Made by a program: the position numbers and the translations under genes. A DNA stretch of 64,000 nt from Mucilaginibacter xinganensis (GTDB taxonomy: Bacteria; Bacteroidota; Bacteroidia; Sphingobacteriales; Sphingobacteriaceae). Each line of letters opens with the position of its first letter. Within the stretch, counting starts at the first letter, position 1. The notes beneath the pieces were generated by a model. It ran no database searches, was not told the DNA's origin, and saw only the letters and a list, made by a program, of their open reading frames with translations. Shown in pieces: positions 52,182 through 62,239 of the stretch. The stretch covers positions 186,001-250,000 of the forward strand of contig NZ_CP022743.1 in NCBI RefSeq assembly GCF_002257585.1, given 5' to 3'.

Positions 52182-52856
52182 TCACGCATACAGCTTTAAA
52201 AATTCAACAGCAAAGGTATTCAGATTTTTTATGGCGAGCCCTATGTTCCAGTTGGCGCGGTTGCGTTTTTCCACGTAATTTGACACAGCCCTGATCTGCA
52301 TACAAGGCATATCAAACTGTTTACAGGCGTAAAACACAGCAGCGCCTTCCATGCTTTCTATCTGTGGGCTTAACCTTTCGGCCACGTTTTGAATAGATGC
52401 CTCATTGCCATGAACGGTATTTACAGTTATCGCTTTTGCCTGTGGCAGATTGAATGTATTAAAGAGGTTGTAAAGGTCGGCCAGCTTTTTTGAAGGGTAC
52501 CAGGTAGCCTCGCCGAAACCCATGTCAGCAATCGGCAGGAAATTCATATCATCTTCAGCACCTAACTCTGCAAAGGTATCTTCGGTTACTTCTACCACAT
52601 CGCCCAAAGCAATATTTCGGTCAAAGCTGCCTGCAATGCCGAGATTAAGTACCAGGTCGTATTTGTTTGCCGATAAATGCCGACCCAATGCAAATGCTGT
52701 AGCGACCATACCAACACCGGTTGTGAGGAGCTGGCAATCGGCCGTTAGCGGCTGGCATCCGGCCCCGGCCTCTTCCGGCTCCGGTGCCGGAATTCGGAAT
52801 TCCGAGATCAAGGGTGCAACTTCTGCTTCCGTAGCCACAACAATCAATATTCGCAT
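52182..52856 (-). CDS. mqnB: Futalosine hydrolase
   Basis: 224 residues of the nucleosidase family (MTA/SAH-like): the glycine-rich LNLGIAGSFDRNIALGDVV, the catalytic-site region IESMEGAAVFYACKQ and GVGMVATAFALGRHL. It removes hypoxanthine from futalosine in the second step of menaquinone synthesis. It is separated from mqnD by the repeat region (52066-52181). The residues around position 30-40 (EPEEAGAGCQP) are an extra acidic loop. Confidence 0.9.
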   Translation of the reverse strand: MRILIVVATEAEVAPLISEFRIPAPEPEEAGAGCQPLTADCQLLTTGVGMVATAFALGRHLSANKYDLVLNLGIAGSFDRNIALGDVVEVTEDTFAELGAEDDMNFLPIADMGFGEATWYPSKKLADLYNLFNTFNLPQAKAITVNTVHGNEASIQNVAERLSPQIESMEGAAVFYACKQFDMPCMQIRAVSNYVEKRNRANWNIGLAIKNLNTFAVEFLKLYA

Positions 52857-52907
52857 ATTGCTTTTTTTTGACAGCTAAGATAAACCATAACGCCTGATTT
52901 TGTTTTG

Positions 52908-52915
52908 TATATTTG
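52908..52915 (+). promoter_or_regulatory. -7 promoter box (TATATTTG) of the PTPS/QueD gene
   Basis: Full match to TAnnTTTG; the gene's ATG is 14 nt downstream at 52930. Confidence 0.55.
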
Positions 52916-52929
52916 CACCATTATTTGTT

Positions 52930-53349
52930 ATGATGATACATATTACACGCAAAGAACACTTTAATGCGGCGCACCGGATGTACCGCGAGGAGTGGAGCGA
53001 CGAACAAAATGCTGAAGTTTTTGGCAAATGCGCCAATCCAAACTGGCATGGGCATAATTACAATTTGCTGGTTACCGTAAAAGGCGAGATCACCCATGCA
53101 ACCGGTTATCTTATTGATTTAAAGGACCTGAAAGTGATCATTAACGATTATGTGATCGAGAAGCTGGATCATAAAAACCTGAACAAAGATGTTGATTTTA
53201 TGGCCGGCAAAATGGCATCTACCGAGTTGCTTTGCATCGAGATCTTTAACCAGTTAAAAGCGCCGATAGAAGCAAACGAAGGCGTATTTCTGCATTCAGT
53301 TAAACTTTACGAAACCGAAAATAATTCTGCGGAATATTTTGGTGATTAA
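52930..53349 (+). CDS. 6-pyruvoyl-tetrahydropterin synthase / 6-carboxytetrahydropterin synthase family
   Basis: About 139 residues; two adjacent ATGs (52930, 52933) could start it. A zinc site is suggested by HFNAAHRM and NPNWHGHNY, and Cys in FGKCANPNWHGH is the catalytic position. The form FGKCANPNWHGHNY resembles eukaryotic PTPS (tetrahydrobiopterin) as much as bacterial QueD (queuosine precursor), so the product could be either. It is followed 9 bp later by folE, which supplies the substrate dihydroneopterin triphosphate, so the pair forms a pterin operon. Confidence 0.85.
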   Translation: MMIHITRKEHFNAAHRMYREEWSDEQNAEVFGKCANPNWHGHNYNLLVTVKGEITHATGYLIDLKDLKVIINDYVIEKLDHKNLNKDVDFMAGKMASTELLCIEIFNQLKAPIEANEGVFLHSVKLYETENNSAEYFGD

Positions 53350-53358
53350 TCCTGGAAC

Positions 53359-53997
53359 ATGAGTAACGAAAACCATATCCCCGACAGGGATGAAGGCATT
53401 GACGGCTATGTAAAAATAGACCGTTATAACCCCGATCTGATTGCCGGCCTCTCTGGTAATTACCTCGAAGTTTTAAAGCAAATTGGCGAAAACCCCGAAC
53501 GCGAAGGCTTGTTAAAAACACCTGAGCGCGTGGCCAAAGCCTTGCTGTATTTAACGCAGGGGTACGATCTGGACGCGAAACAGATCCTTAATTCAGCAAT
53601 GTTTAAGGAGGATTACAGCCAGATGGTTATAGTGAAAGATATTGAAGTATATTCCATGTGCGAACACCACATGCTGCCTTTCTTCGGAAAAGCGCACGTG
53701 GCATACATTCCTAATGGGCACGTAGTGGGCTTAAGTAAAATTCCGCGCGTGGTTGACGTTTTTGCAAGGCGCCTGCAGGTACAGGAAAGGCTCACCAACG
53801 AGATCCGCGATTGTATCCAGGATACCTTAAACCCCTGGGGCGTAGGTATAGTTATTGAGTGCCGCCACCTTTGCATGAGCATGCGCGGCGTTCAAAAACA
53901 AAACTCGGTTACCACCACATCAGCATTTACAGGCGAATTTTTAAAAGAAAAAACAAGAACGGAATTTTTAAACCTTATCTCAGCAAAGTTGGGCTAA
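53359..53997 (+). CDS. folE: GTP cyclohydrolase I
   Basis: 212 residues. Zinc-binding residues are present: MCEHHMLPF (Cys101, His104) and [12 protein letters not shown] (third Cys). [22 protein letters not shown] is the substrate pocket. It makes 7,8-dihydroneopterin triphosphate, the first step toward folate, tetrahydrobiopterin or queuosine. It follows the PTPS/QueD-like gene 9 bp later on the same strand. Note that a leader of about 10-15 residues before the conserved core is normal for the family. Confidence 0.97.
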   Translation: MSNENHIPDRDEGIDGYVKIDRYNPDLIAGLSGNYLEVLKQIGENPEREGLLKTPERVAKALLYLTQGYDLDAKQILNSAMFKEDYSQMVIVKDIEVYSMCEHHMLPFFGKAHVAYIPNGHVVGLSKIPRVVDVFARRLQVQERLTNEIRDCIQDTLNPWGVGIVIECRHLCMSMRGVQKQNSVTTTSAFTGEFLKEKTRTEFLNLISAKLG

Positions 53998-54013
53998 GGA
54001 CTAAAAATCAGTG

Positions 54014-54127
54014 ATTAGAGATTAGTTTTTTTATAGGTTATGTCTAAATTTGATATAGCTAATCTTTAATTAACAAATTTCTAATCTGTCAAAATCAACT
54101 AATCTCTAATTAACAAATCTCTAGTCT
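54014..54127. repeat. AT-rich intergenic repeats between folE and fabD
   Basis: ATTAGAGATTAGT (54014-54026) is inverted as ACTAATCTCTAAT at 54098-54110. In addition 54059-54087 and 54099-54127 are 29-bp direct repeats differing at three positions (period 40). Confidence 0.7.
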
Positions 54128-54132
54128 CTAGC

Positions 54133-55017
54133 ATGAAAGCATACATATTCCCGGGGCAAGGTGCCCAGTTTGTTGGTATGGGTAAAGACCTGTACGAAAA
54201 ATCGGAACAGGCACGTGCCTTATTTGAACAGGCTAATGAAATACTTGGTTTCCGCATTACCGACCTGATGTTTGATGGTACCGATGAGGACCTTAAGCAA
54301 ACCAACGTTACACAACCGGCTATATTTTTACATTCAGTTATTTTAGCCAGTGTTTTGGGCGATGATTTTAAACCGGAAATGGCGGCAGGTCACTCGCTCG
54401 GCGAATTTTCCGCACTGGTTGCCTGCAAGTCTTTATCCTTTGAAGATGGCCTGCGCCTGGTAGCGGCACGTGCCAATGCCATGCAAAAAGCCTGCCTGAT
54501 ACAGCCATCAACCATGGCCGCTATTATAGGACTTGATGACTTTACCGTTGAAGATATTTGCCACCGCATTAGTGATATTGTTGTGCCTGCAAATTATAAC
54601 TGCCCCGGGCAGCTGGTAATTTCAGGTACTATAGCCGGAGTTGATAAAGCTTGCGAAGAACTTACGGCCGCCGGTGCAAAACGGGCACTTAAGTTAAATG
54701 TTGGCGGCGCATTTCACTCACCTTTAATGGAGGCCGCAAGGGTTGAACTGGAACACGCTATAGTAAATACCGTAGTTAACGAGCCCATTTGCCCGGTATA
54801 TCAAAACATTGATGCCAAACCATATACCGACCCGGCAATGATAAAACATAACTTAATAGCCCAGCTTACAGGGCCTGTCCGCTGGACACAGACCGTTAAA
54901 CACATGATGGAAGACGGCGCAACTTCATTTACCGAGGTTGGCCCGGGCAGTGTGCTGCAGGGACTGGTTAAAAAAGTTGACCGCCACATGCCTACTGAAA
55001 GCGCAGCCATACAGTAG
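54133..55017 (+). CDS. fabD: Malonyl-CoA:ACP transacylase
   Basis: 294 residues. The nucleophile Ser88 sits in AGHSLGEFSALVA; the partner His is in GGAFHSPLM. FPGQGAQFVGMGKDLYE at the N-terminus is family-typical. It moves malonyl from CoA to acyl carrier protein in fatty-acid synthesis. Followed by a perfect 18-bp hairpin before the histidine kinase gene. The start follows an AT-rich repeat region (54014-54127). Confidence 0.97.
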   Translation: MKAYIFPGQGAQFVGMGKDLYEKSEQARALFEQANEILGFRITDLMFDGTDEDLKQTNVTQPAIFLHSVILASVLGDDFKPEMAAGHSLGEFSALVACKSLSFEDGLRLVAARANAMQKACLIQPSTMAAIIGLDDFTVEDICHRISDIVVPANYNCPGQLVISGTIAGVDKACEELTAAGAKRALKLNVGGAFHSPLMEAARVELEHAIVNTVVNEPICPVYQNIDAKPYTDPAMIKHNLIAQLTGPVRWTQTVKHMMEDGATSFTEVGPGSVLQGLVKKVDRHMPTESAAIQ

Positions 55018-55041
55018 CGCTTGCTGCGCTCTTAATGACCC

Positions 55042-55085
55042 GTCTTAAGCTTAAAGTTATTTATTTTTAACTTTAAGCTTAAGAC
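55042..55085 (+). terminator. Perfect 18-bp hairpin between fabD and the kinase gene
   Basis: GTCTTAAGCTTAAAGTTA (55042-55059) and TAACTTTAAGCTTAAGAC (55068-55085) pair perfectly with an 8-nt T-rich loop. An A-run rather than a T-run follows on the plus strand, so it is not a standard terminator for fabD, but it could stop or protect its transcript. Confidence 0.6.
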
Positions 55086-55136
55086 AAAAAACTTCCGGCT
55101 GTAATTTTGGTTACATTTGAAATTATTTAATATTCA

Positions 55137-58100
55137 TTGGCTAAATCAGGGCAAATTCGGTTAATGCTGGCTATTTTATGCGCCAGCTTACTTTTAACGG
55201 CAGTTATTGTTCGTAAAACCTACACACCCGTAACCAATCTCGACCAAACAGCTAAGGTTCTTGAAAGTAACCTTAAAAAAAAAGAAGCCTTTGTTAACGG
55301 CATTATTAAAGACCAGGCCAGCTTTGACAAGTTAAAACACCTCCAAAACTCTCCCCAGGCGTCAATAGACCTGATCACCAAAGTCACCACAAAAAACAAT
55401 ATCTGGTTTGTAACCTTGCAAAACAATAATCTTAGTTTTTGGAGCGGGGTAAAAGTTGTCCCCAAATACCCCGCTTCCATAAAAGAAGGGTATTCTTTCC
55501 GCAAAGAATCAAATGGATATTACGAGGTCATAAAAAAGAGCGAAGGTGCATTTTCGGCTATCTTTTTTATCCCGGTGAAAATTAATTACGCATTTCAAAA
55601 TGAATACCTGCAAAACCGGTTTGCTGTTGATCTGACCACCGATAGCAACATTGAAATAGCCGATTTTATGGACAAAAATGTTTATGAAATCCGTAGCTCC
55701 AATAATTCTTTTTTGTTTGCAGTTAAAATAAAGCAGGGTGAGGTTAACCATTCTTTTTTTTACTACGAGGTAACGATATGGCTGTTAACGCTGCTTTGCT
55801 TTTGTGTACTGATTAATAATATTTGTGACTATATAGCTTCAAAAGGCCTTTTGGTATTAGCGCTGGCTGTATTAGCAGCCTTTATTTTTTTGGCGAGGTG
55901 GATCAACTTACAGTATAACTGGCCGGATTTTACTTATAAACTTACCATTTTCAACCCGGCGCTTTATGCGTCCAGCCCGGCATTCCGTTCCCTCGGCGAC
56001 TTTTGCATCAATATATTAGCTACTACATGGTTTGTAAGTTTTATATATCAAAAGCGGCGCCCGCTGTTTAAAAACGTCAAAAGCAAAGCGGCAAGTTACT
56101 TACTGGTAGCAGCCGGCATTACCATACTAATTATAGTTGCAACGTTACTATTAGATCTTTTTTACGGGCTGGTTATCAACTCAAAAATAAGCTTTGATGT
56201 AAGCAACGTGCTTAACCTTTCTTTTTATAGCGCCGTAGGGGTTGTAATGCTTTGCTTTAGCTTCCTGTTGTTTTACCTTTTAAATGAAATATATTTAACA
56301 ATAATCAACAGGCTCCCTATCCCGGCTATAAGCAAGGCTCTGGTAATAATTATAGCGTTTTTTCTTGCTACAGGTATTGCTTATTGGCACCAGGACTTTA
56401 CCTCATTTTATTTATTTTTAGCGGTACTTGTTTTAGCAAGGGCATACGCCTACAGGTATCATAATGGCGCTATAAATGCCATTTCGCTATCATTCATTAT
56501 TTTAGTTTGCTCATTAATCGCCGCTATCAATCTCAACCATTTCGAGTCGGTTAAAGAGAAGGAAACCCGGAAGGCCTTTATCCAGAAACTGGAAGTGCCC
56601 GACGATGGGAACGCTGATTTGATATTTAAAAAAATTGGTCCGCAATTAATAGCTGATCCATCTATTACTCAATATTTTACCGACTCATTACGCAGCTCAA
56701 ATTATATTAAAACCCGTCTGCAGAAATTATACTTTAACGGCTACCTCTCCAAGTACGATTTTAACGTACATGAGTTTGATGAAAAAGACCGCCCGTTATC
56801 AAACGATAAAAATTACTCGCTGGCGGTTTTTAAAGACCTGGTACTCTATAGTTCCTTTAAAGTTTCCGATTTCTTTTACCGCGTTAATGAATCCTTCGGA
56901 TTTCAAAATTACTTTGCCATTTTACCGATTGCCCAAAATGATAAAAAGTTGGGGACAATAGTTGTAGAACTTAAATCAAAACCACTGCAAACCTATGCCT
57001 CTTTTCCAGACCTTTTAATTGACGGACAGATAACCAGGGAAGATGAATTTAAAAACTATTCCTATGCCTTTTATAACGATGGTAAACTGGTTACCCAAAG
57101 CGGCACCTACGTTTATAACCTCGAAAATAATAACCTGCAGGGCCAGTTAAATAAATACATTACCAAAACCACCAGGGGAAATAATAATGAATGGTATTCA
57201 CGCTTTACCAATTACAACCATTTAATTTATAAGCCGGGCGAGCGCAATTTAATTGTGGTTAGCCGCGAACAAAACATGCTGTTTTTGGGCATTACCTCAA
57301 TGACCTTCTTTTTTGTGGTGTTTTTGCTGTTTGGCTGTATGATATTGCTAAGCGGCTGGCTATGGATCAGGATAAAAATTTTCAACATTAAGAACGACAG
57401 GATCAAGTGGAATTTCAGAATGAATTTCGACCTGATATTATATAAAACCCGCATCCAGTTTTCAATGATTGTTACGGTGGTTGCCACCCTAATACTGGTG
57501 GGTTTTATCACCTTTTTCTCTATAAGCACACAATACCAAACCCAGCAGGATAAAACCATACGTGAAAAAATAACCCGCATAGCAAGCGCTTTTGAAAGCA
57601 GTAATTACAGTAAATACCTTTCAAATATCAGCGAAGAAAGCCAGGTTGATTTTAATGATTTTGCCAACACCTATTCAGCCGACCTAACTTTGTTTGATAC
57701 CAATGGACTGGAGCTGATCAATACGCAGCCGAAAATTTACGAAGTAGGCCTGATATCCAGGCGGATGAATGCCCGGGCATTTATTTATTTGAGTAAGTTT
57801 CAACGCTCGGAGTTTGTTAATGATGAAATTATTGGCAGGCTCAATTATAAAGCCGCTTATGTGCCTTTGCGAAACTCGAAAAATGAAACAATAGCTTATT
57901 TGCAATTGCCCTATTTTAGCAATGAGGCCGATTATAAAGAACGGATCGGATCGTTATTGAATATAATGATCAATGTTTATGCTTTAATTTTTATAGCCAT
58001 TGGCCTGTTAGCGGTGATTATTGCAAGGCAGATCACTGCGCCGTTAAATTTCATCCAGTTAAGCTTAAGTAAAACAACTTATGGCAAAAAGAACGAGCCG

Positions 58101-58874
58101 ATTCGCTGGGACCGGAATGACGAGATTGGCGCGCTGGTAAAGGAATATAATAAAATGATTGCTGCGCTGGAGCAGAGCGCGCAAAAACTGGCGCAGAGCG
58201 AGCGGGAAAGCGCATGGCGCGAAATGGCGAAGCAGGTAGCGCACGAAATTAAGAATCCCCTTACGCCGCTTAAACTGGGATTGCAGTTACTTGATAAATC
58301 ATGGAAGGATAAGGACCCGAAGTTTGATCAGAAATTTGAGCGGTTCAGCAAATCATTTGTTGAGCAGATAGAAAGCTTGTCAAACATCGCCTCCGAGTTT
58401 TCGGCATTTGCAAAAATGCCGGATACCAAGCTGGAGCCGATAAATGTTTTTGATGTATTGACACAGGCCGTTACTATTTTTAAACAAATGGACAATATTA
58501 AAATTGTTTATCAAAGCCCCGAAAATCCTTTTATAATTAATGCCGACCGCGATCAGTTGTTACGCTGCTTTAATAACCTGTTAAAAAATGCCATTGAAGC
58601 TACCCCGGCAGACAGGATGGGAATAATTGAAATAAACTACCTGGTAACCAACAAAAACATCCTGCTTACCTTAAAAGATAACGGCAACGGGATCCCTGAA
58701 AATTTAAGGGAAAAGATTTTTGAGCCCAATTTTACCACCAAAAGCTCGGGGACAGGGCTCGGGCTGGCCTTTGTTAAAAACTCCATTGAAAATGCAGGCG
58801 GAAAGGTTTGGTTTGAAACCATTATGGGCGAAGGCACAACATTTTACTTCAGCTTACCTTCGGCTTTGGCATAA
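55137..58874 (+). CDS. Very large multi-span sensor histidine kinase
   Basis: 1,245 residues from a TTG at 55137 (MAKSGQIRLMLAIL); an ATG ten codons in (55164) is an alternative. A first helix (about 8-26), a periplasmic segment of about 190 residues, then about eight membrane helices (218-470), a second extracytoplasmic segment, three more helices (about 715-970), and a HAMP-like linker (about 950-1020). The dimerisation helix has ESAWREMAKQVAHEIKNPLTPLKL (His1036), of the NtrY type, and the ATPase end has N-box NLLKNAIEATP and DNGNGIPENLREKIFEPNF. Membrane stimulus sensing is likely. No response regulator is adjacent, so it is orphan in this window. Confidence 0.92.
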   Translation: MAKSGQIRLMLAILCASLLLTAVIVRKTYTPVTNLDQTAKVLESNLKKKEAFVNGIIKDQASFDKLKHLQNSPQASIDLITKVTTKNNIWFVTLQNNNLSFWSGVKVVPKYPASIKEGYSFRKESNGYYEVIKKSEGAFSAIFFIPVKINYAFQNEYLQNRFAVDLTTDSNIEIADFMDKNVYEIRSSNNSFLFAVKIKQGEVNHSFFYYEVTIWLLTLLCFCVLINNICDYIASKGLLVLALAVLAAFIFLARWINLQYNWPDFTYKLTIFNPALYASSPAFRSLGDFCINILATTWFVSFIYQKRRPLFKNVKSKAASYLLVAAGITILIIVATLLLDLFYGLVINSKISFDVSNVLNLSFYSAVGVVMLCFSFLLFYLLNEIYLTIINRLPIPAISKALVIIIAFFLATGIAYWHQDFTSFYLFLAVLVLARAYAYRYHNGAINAISLSFIILVCSLIAAINLNHFESVKEKETRKAFIQKLEVPDDGNADLIFKKIGPQLIADPSITQYFTDSLRSSNYIKTRLQKLYFNGYLSKYDFNVHEFDEKDRPLSNDKNYSLAVFKDLVLYSSFKVSDFFYRVNESFGFQNYFAILPIAQNDKKLGTIVVELKSKPLQTYASFPDLLIDGQITREDEFKNYSYAFYNDGKLVTQSGTYVYNLENNNLQGQLNKYITKTTRGNNNEWYSRFTNYNHLIYKPGERNLIVVSREQNMLFLGITSMTFFFVVFLLFGCMILLSGWLWIRIKIFNIKNDRIKWNFRMNFDLILYKTRIQFSMIVTVVATLILVGFITFFSISTQYQTQQDKTIREKITRIASAFESSNYSKYLSNISEESQVDFNDFANTYSADLTLFDTNGLELINTQPKIYEVGLISRRMNARAFIYLSKFQRSEFVNDEIIGRLNYKAAYVPLRNSKNETIAYLQLPYFSNEADYKERIGSLLNIMINVYALIFIAIGLLAVIIARQITAPLNFIQLSLSKTTYGKKNEPIRWDRNDEIGALVKEYNKMIAALEQSAQKLAQSERESAWREMAKQVAHEIKNPLTPLKLGLQLLDKSWKDKDPKFDQKFERFSKSFVEQIESLSNIASEFSAFAKMPDTKLEPINVFDVLTQAVTIFKQMDNIKIVYQSPENPFIINADRDQLLRCFNNLLKNAIEATPADRMGIIEINYLVTNKNILLTLKDNGNGIPENLREKIFEPNFTTKSSGTGLGLAFVKNSIENAGGKVWFETIMGEGTTFYFSLPSALA

Positions 58875-58999
58875 CCGCCGGGTTTAATCCGTAATTAATT
58901 TTCCGGGGCTTTTAACCCGCCAACATTAACTGCTGCATAGCTGTAACAAACAAGTGGGTACCACAGTCTTATCAGCAAGTTTTTTGTTAGTTTTAAACC

Positions 59000-60241
59000 A
59001 TGGCCGTAAAAACCACCTTTAAAGAAAATATTTCTATAGCCTTACAGTCAATAGCGGGCAACAGGCTGCGCACCTCGCTAACCGCTTTAATTATTGCTAT
59101 TGGCATTATGGCGCTGGTGGGTATTTTAACGGCAATTGAAGGGGTAAAGCAGTTTACCAATGATGCATTTGCGGGCCTTGGCGCAAACTCTTTCACCATT
59201 CAAAACAGGGGCCAGGGCCTAAACTTTGGAAACGGCGGCCACCGGAAGGTTTACCCGTCCATCCGTTACGACCAGGCCGACAGGTTGAAGAAAAAATTCA
59301 CATTGCCGGCGGTTATTGCCATAAATTTAAATGTTTCAGGCACGGCAGTTGCCAAATATGGCAATCAGAAAACCAACCCTAATATTTCGGTAAGCGGATC
59401 AAACGAAAACTATTTATTAACCAGCGGTCAGAAACTGGCGTTTGGGCGCAATTTCTCCGCTTCAGAACTGGAGCATGGAACCAACGTTGTTATTATTGGC
59501 AACGAAATAAAAAAGAAGCTTTTTAAAGACGGCGACCCGATAAACAAACTGATATTTGTTGGCACCAATCAGTTCAAGGTAATCGGGGTATTCGCATCAA
59601 AAGGATCGAGCGCTGGTTTTGGAGGCGATAAGTTTTGCGTTATCCCGGTTATAAAAGCCAAGCAGATAGTAGCTACCACAAACCCTTCGTTTACCATAAC
59701 CATTATGGTAGGCAACGCGGCAATACTTGATGCCAGCATTGGCGAGGCTACCTCCCTGTTCAGAAATATTCGCAGCCTTAATGTAGCCGACCCTGATAAT
59801 TTTGAAATAGAAAGAAGTGACTCTATTCAGCAGGAATTATCGGGCCAGCTCTCCTATATGACTATTGGCGGGGCAACCATCGGTATCATCACCTTAATTG
59901 GTGCAGCTATAGGTTTAATGAATATTATGCTGGTTTCGGTAACGGAGCGTACACGCGAGATAGGTTTGCGTAAAGCACTGGGGGCTACACCTTCCATCAT
60001 CCGCAAGCAGTTTTTAATAGAGGCTATTGTAATTTGTTTAATAGGCGGCGTTGGCGGTATTATATTAGGGATGGCCATAGGGAACCTGATAGCCGTAAAC
60101 ATTAGCGGAACATTTGTAACACCCTGGCGGTGGCTGTTCGGTGCAATAGCGCTGTGTACTTTTATCGGCTTAATATCCGGGTTTTATCCCGCTAAAAAAG
60201 CGTCGAGACTTGACCCTGTTGAGGCCTTAAGATACGAGTAG
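59000..60241 (+). CDS. ABC transporter permease, MacB-like (FtsX family)
   Basis: 413 residues. TM1 (about 23-45, [20 protein letters not shown]) is followed by a large periplasmic domain (MacB_PCD type), then three C-terminal helices ([53 protein letters not shown]) with the FtsX end [22 protein letters not shown]. The ATPase partner is not adjacent. MacB-type pumps export peptides, lipids or antibiotics together with an ATPase and a periplasmic adaptor. Function is inferred from topology. Confidence 0.9.
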   Translation: MAVKTTFKENISIALQSIAGNRLRTSLTALIIAIGIMALVGILTAIEGVKQFTNDAFAGLGANSFTIQNRGQGLNFGNGGHRKVYPSIRYDQADRLKKKFTLPAVIAINLNVSGTAVAKYGNQKTNPNISVSGSNENYLLTSGQKLAFGRNFSASELEHGTNVVIIGNEIKKKLFKDGDPINKLIFVGTNQFKVIGVFASKGSSAGFGGDKFCVIPVIKAKQIVATTNPSFTITIMVGNAAILDASIGEATSLFRNIRSLNVADPDNFEIERSDSIQQELSGQLSYMTIGGATIGIITLIGAAIGLMNIMLVSVTERTREIGLRKALGATPSIIRKQFLIEAIVICLIGGVGGIILGMAIGNLIAVNISGTFVTPWRWLFGAIALCTFIGLISGFYPAKKASRLDPVEALRYE

Positions 60242-60371
60242 TGTTAATTTCCGAAATTCGGTTTGTACGAGGAATACAGCGCGTACGCTGCATTTGTTAT
60301 TCAAATATCCGGCAGTTAACTCCCGGTTTGTAAATTAAATAAATCCGAAATCAAACATCCTGATTCCGAAA

Positions 60372-61112
60372 TTACATCAACAAGGTATTCTTTAGCGGGT
60401 AATCAAACATTACCTTTTCAAGATACGGCATTTTTAAAGCCTGCTTTAATGCTTCGGCATGCCGCGGGTGGTGCATATCGCTCGATATAAAATTGATCAG
60501 TTGGTGGTCTATCATTTCTTCGGCTATTTTTTTAGCCTCCCGCCCGTAGTACCCTGTTAATGATATCGTGTTCAATTGAAAATCAACACCCCAGTCATGC
60601 AGTTGCTTAAACTGGTCAATATCCATGTAGGGATACCTTTCTGGGTGGGCCAAAATCGGCTTAAATCCAAGGTCTCTAAGTCGTTGAATTACAGGAATTG
60701 CGTTGCTGGGCTTGTTAATAAATGAAAATTCAAAAAGCACGTAATTATCACCAATTATCATTAGCTTACCATCGTTAACCCTGGCTTCAAAGGTTTCATC
60801 AAAATAATGTTCGGCAGCTGCCTGCACCTCAATGTTTATATTTTCTTTAACCAGTTCTTTCTTAAGTACCTCAAGCGCCCCGTTAATGGTTTCGGGTGTA
60901 TTCCGGTAATAATCAATCATTATATGCGGGGTGGCAATAATTTTCTTTATCCCCATGGCCATCATTTGTTTAATCAAAAAGACAGACTCCTGCGGGTTTT
61001 GAGCGCCATCGTCAATGCCAGGCAGCACATGCGAGTGCATGTCAACCATTATTGAACTATAGTCAAAGGTGATGTCCTTTTTTTCCTCTTTCTTCTTAAA
61101 TAAGCCAAACAT
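60372..61112 (-). CDS. CpsB/Wzb-type tyrosine phosphatase (PHP domain)
   Basis: 246 residues. A PHP-type metal-binding domain: VDMHSHVLPGIDDGAQN (His26, His28, Asp34), later AHPERYPYM and FISSDMHHPRHAEAL. This is the polymerase-and-histidinol-phosphatase (CpsB/CapC) family, manganese-dependent phosphatases of tyrosine kinases that regulate polysaccharide export. It is the last gene of a run of nucleotide-sugar genes (rmlB, galE, decarboxylase), consistent with control of capsule or exopolysaccharide assembly. 2 bp separate it from rmlB. Confidence 0.9.
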   Translation of the reverse strand: MFGLFKKKEEKKDITFDYSSIMVDMHSHVLPGIDDGAQNPQESVFLIKQMMAMGIKKIIATPHIMIDYYRNTPETINGALEVLKKELVKENINIEVQAAAEHYFDETFEARVNDGKLMIIGDNYVLFEFSFINKPSNAIPVIQRLRDLGFKPILAHPERYPYMDIDQFKQLHDWGVDFQLNTISLTGYYGREAKKIAEEMIDHQLINFISSDMHHPRHAEALKQALKMPYLEKVMFDYPLKNTLLM

Positions 61113-61114
61113 TT

Positions 61115-62167
61115 TTAGCGGTTGTTATATTGCTCTACATAATATTGCTGGTAATGACCGGAAGTAACGTCATTAAGCCACTCTTCATTATTAAGGTACC
61201 AGTCCACCGTTTTTTCAAGCCCTTCTTCAAATGTAATTGAAGGCACCCAACCCAATTCATTTTTAAGTTTTGATGCATCAATGGCATAACGCAGATCGTG
61301 CCCTGCCCTGTCTGTCACAAAAGTAATCAGGCTTTCCGATTCTCCTGCTTTCCTGTTCAGTTTACCATCAAGTATCCGGCACAACAGTTTTATCAGGTCA
61401 ATGTTTTTCCATTCGTTATGTCCGCCTATATTATAGGTTGATCCTGCTTTGGCTTGGTGAAATATAAGGTCAATCGCCCTTGCATGATCCTCAACCCATA
61501 GCCAGTCGCGAATATTCTCGCCTTTGCCGTAAACAGGCACCGGTTTCATTTGCTTAATGTTATGAATAGCCAGCGGAATCAGTTTTTCGGGAAAATGAAA
61601 AGAGCCGTAGTTATTTGAGCAGTTAGAGATCACCACATCGAGGCCATAGGTATCATGATATGCCCTCACAAAGTGGTCTGATCCTGCTTTTGAAGCTGAA
61701 TAGGGCGAATGCGGGTCGTATCCGGTTGCCTCGGTAAACATCCCTGTTTCACCTAATGAGCCATAAACTTCATCGGTTGAAACATGGTAAAACCGGGTTT
61801 GGTCAAATCGGCCTTTCCAGGCCTGCCGTGCGGTATTTAACAGGTTTACCGTACCAACAACGTTCGTCATCACAAACTCAAGCGGGTTAGTAATTGACCT
61901 GTCCACGTGCGATTCGGCAGCCAGGTGTATGACGGCATCGGGTTGTTCATCAGCAAAAAGCTTTTGTATAAACTCAATATCAACAATATCGCCTTTTATA
62001 AAACGATAGTTTGGCTCATTCTCAATATCTCTTAAGTTAGCCAGGTTACCGGCATAAGTTAACTTATCAAGATTAATAATGGTATAAGCGGGATAATTTT
62101 TAACAAACCGGCGCACCACGTGCGACCCGATGAACCCTGCTCCTCCCGTAATAATTATCTTTTTCAT
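61115..62167 (-). CDS. rmlB: dTDP-glucose 4,6-dehydratase
   Basis: 350 residues of the extended SDR family. NAD-binding GGAGFIGSHVV at the N-terminus, the catalytic tyrosine-lysine in YSASKAGSDH, and the STDEVYGSLGE loop that identifies 4,6-dehydratases of dTDP-glucose. It makes dTDP-4-keto-6-deoxyglucose for rhamnose or other deoxysugars. No rmlA, rmlC or rmlD is visible in the window. It lies between galE upstream and the CpsB-like gene downstream. Confidence 0.93.
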   Translation of the reverse strand: MKKIIITGGAGFIGSHVVRRFVKNYPAYTIINLDKLTYAGNLANLRDIENEPNYRFIKGDIVDIEFIQKLFADEQPDAVIHLAAESHVDRSITNPLEFVMTNVVGTVNLLNTARQAWKGRFDQTRFYHVSTDEVYGSLGETGMFTEATGYDPHSPYSASKAGSDHFVRAYHDTYGLDVVISNCSNNYGSFHFPEKLIPLAIHNIKQMKPVPVYGKGENIRDWLWVEDHARAIDLIFHQAKAGSTYNIGGHNEWKNIDLIKLLCRILDGKLNRKAGESESLITFVTDRAGHDLRYAIDASKLKNELGWVPSITFEEGLEKTVDWYLNNEEWLNDVTSGHYQQYYVEQYNNR

Positions 62168-62239
62168 TAGGTAGTTTATATATTGCCGGCTGCAATTGAT
62201 TATAATACCAACTCACAACCGTTTGTAGTTATTATAAAG

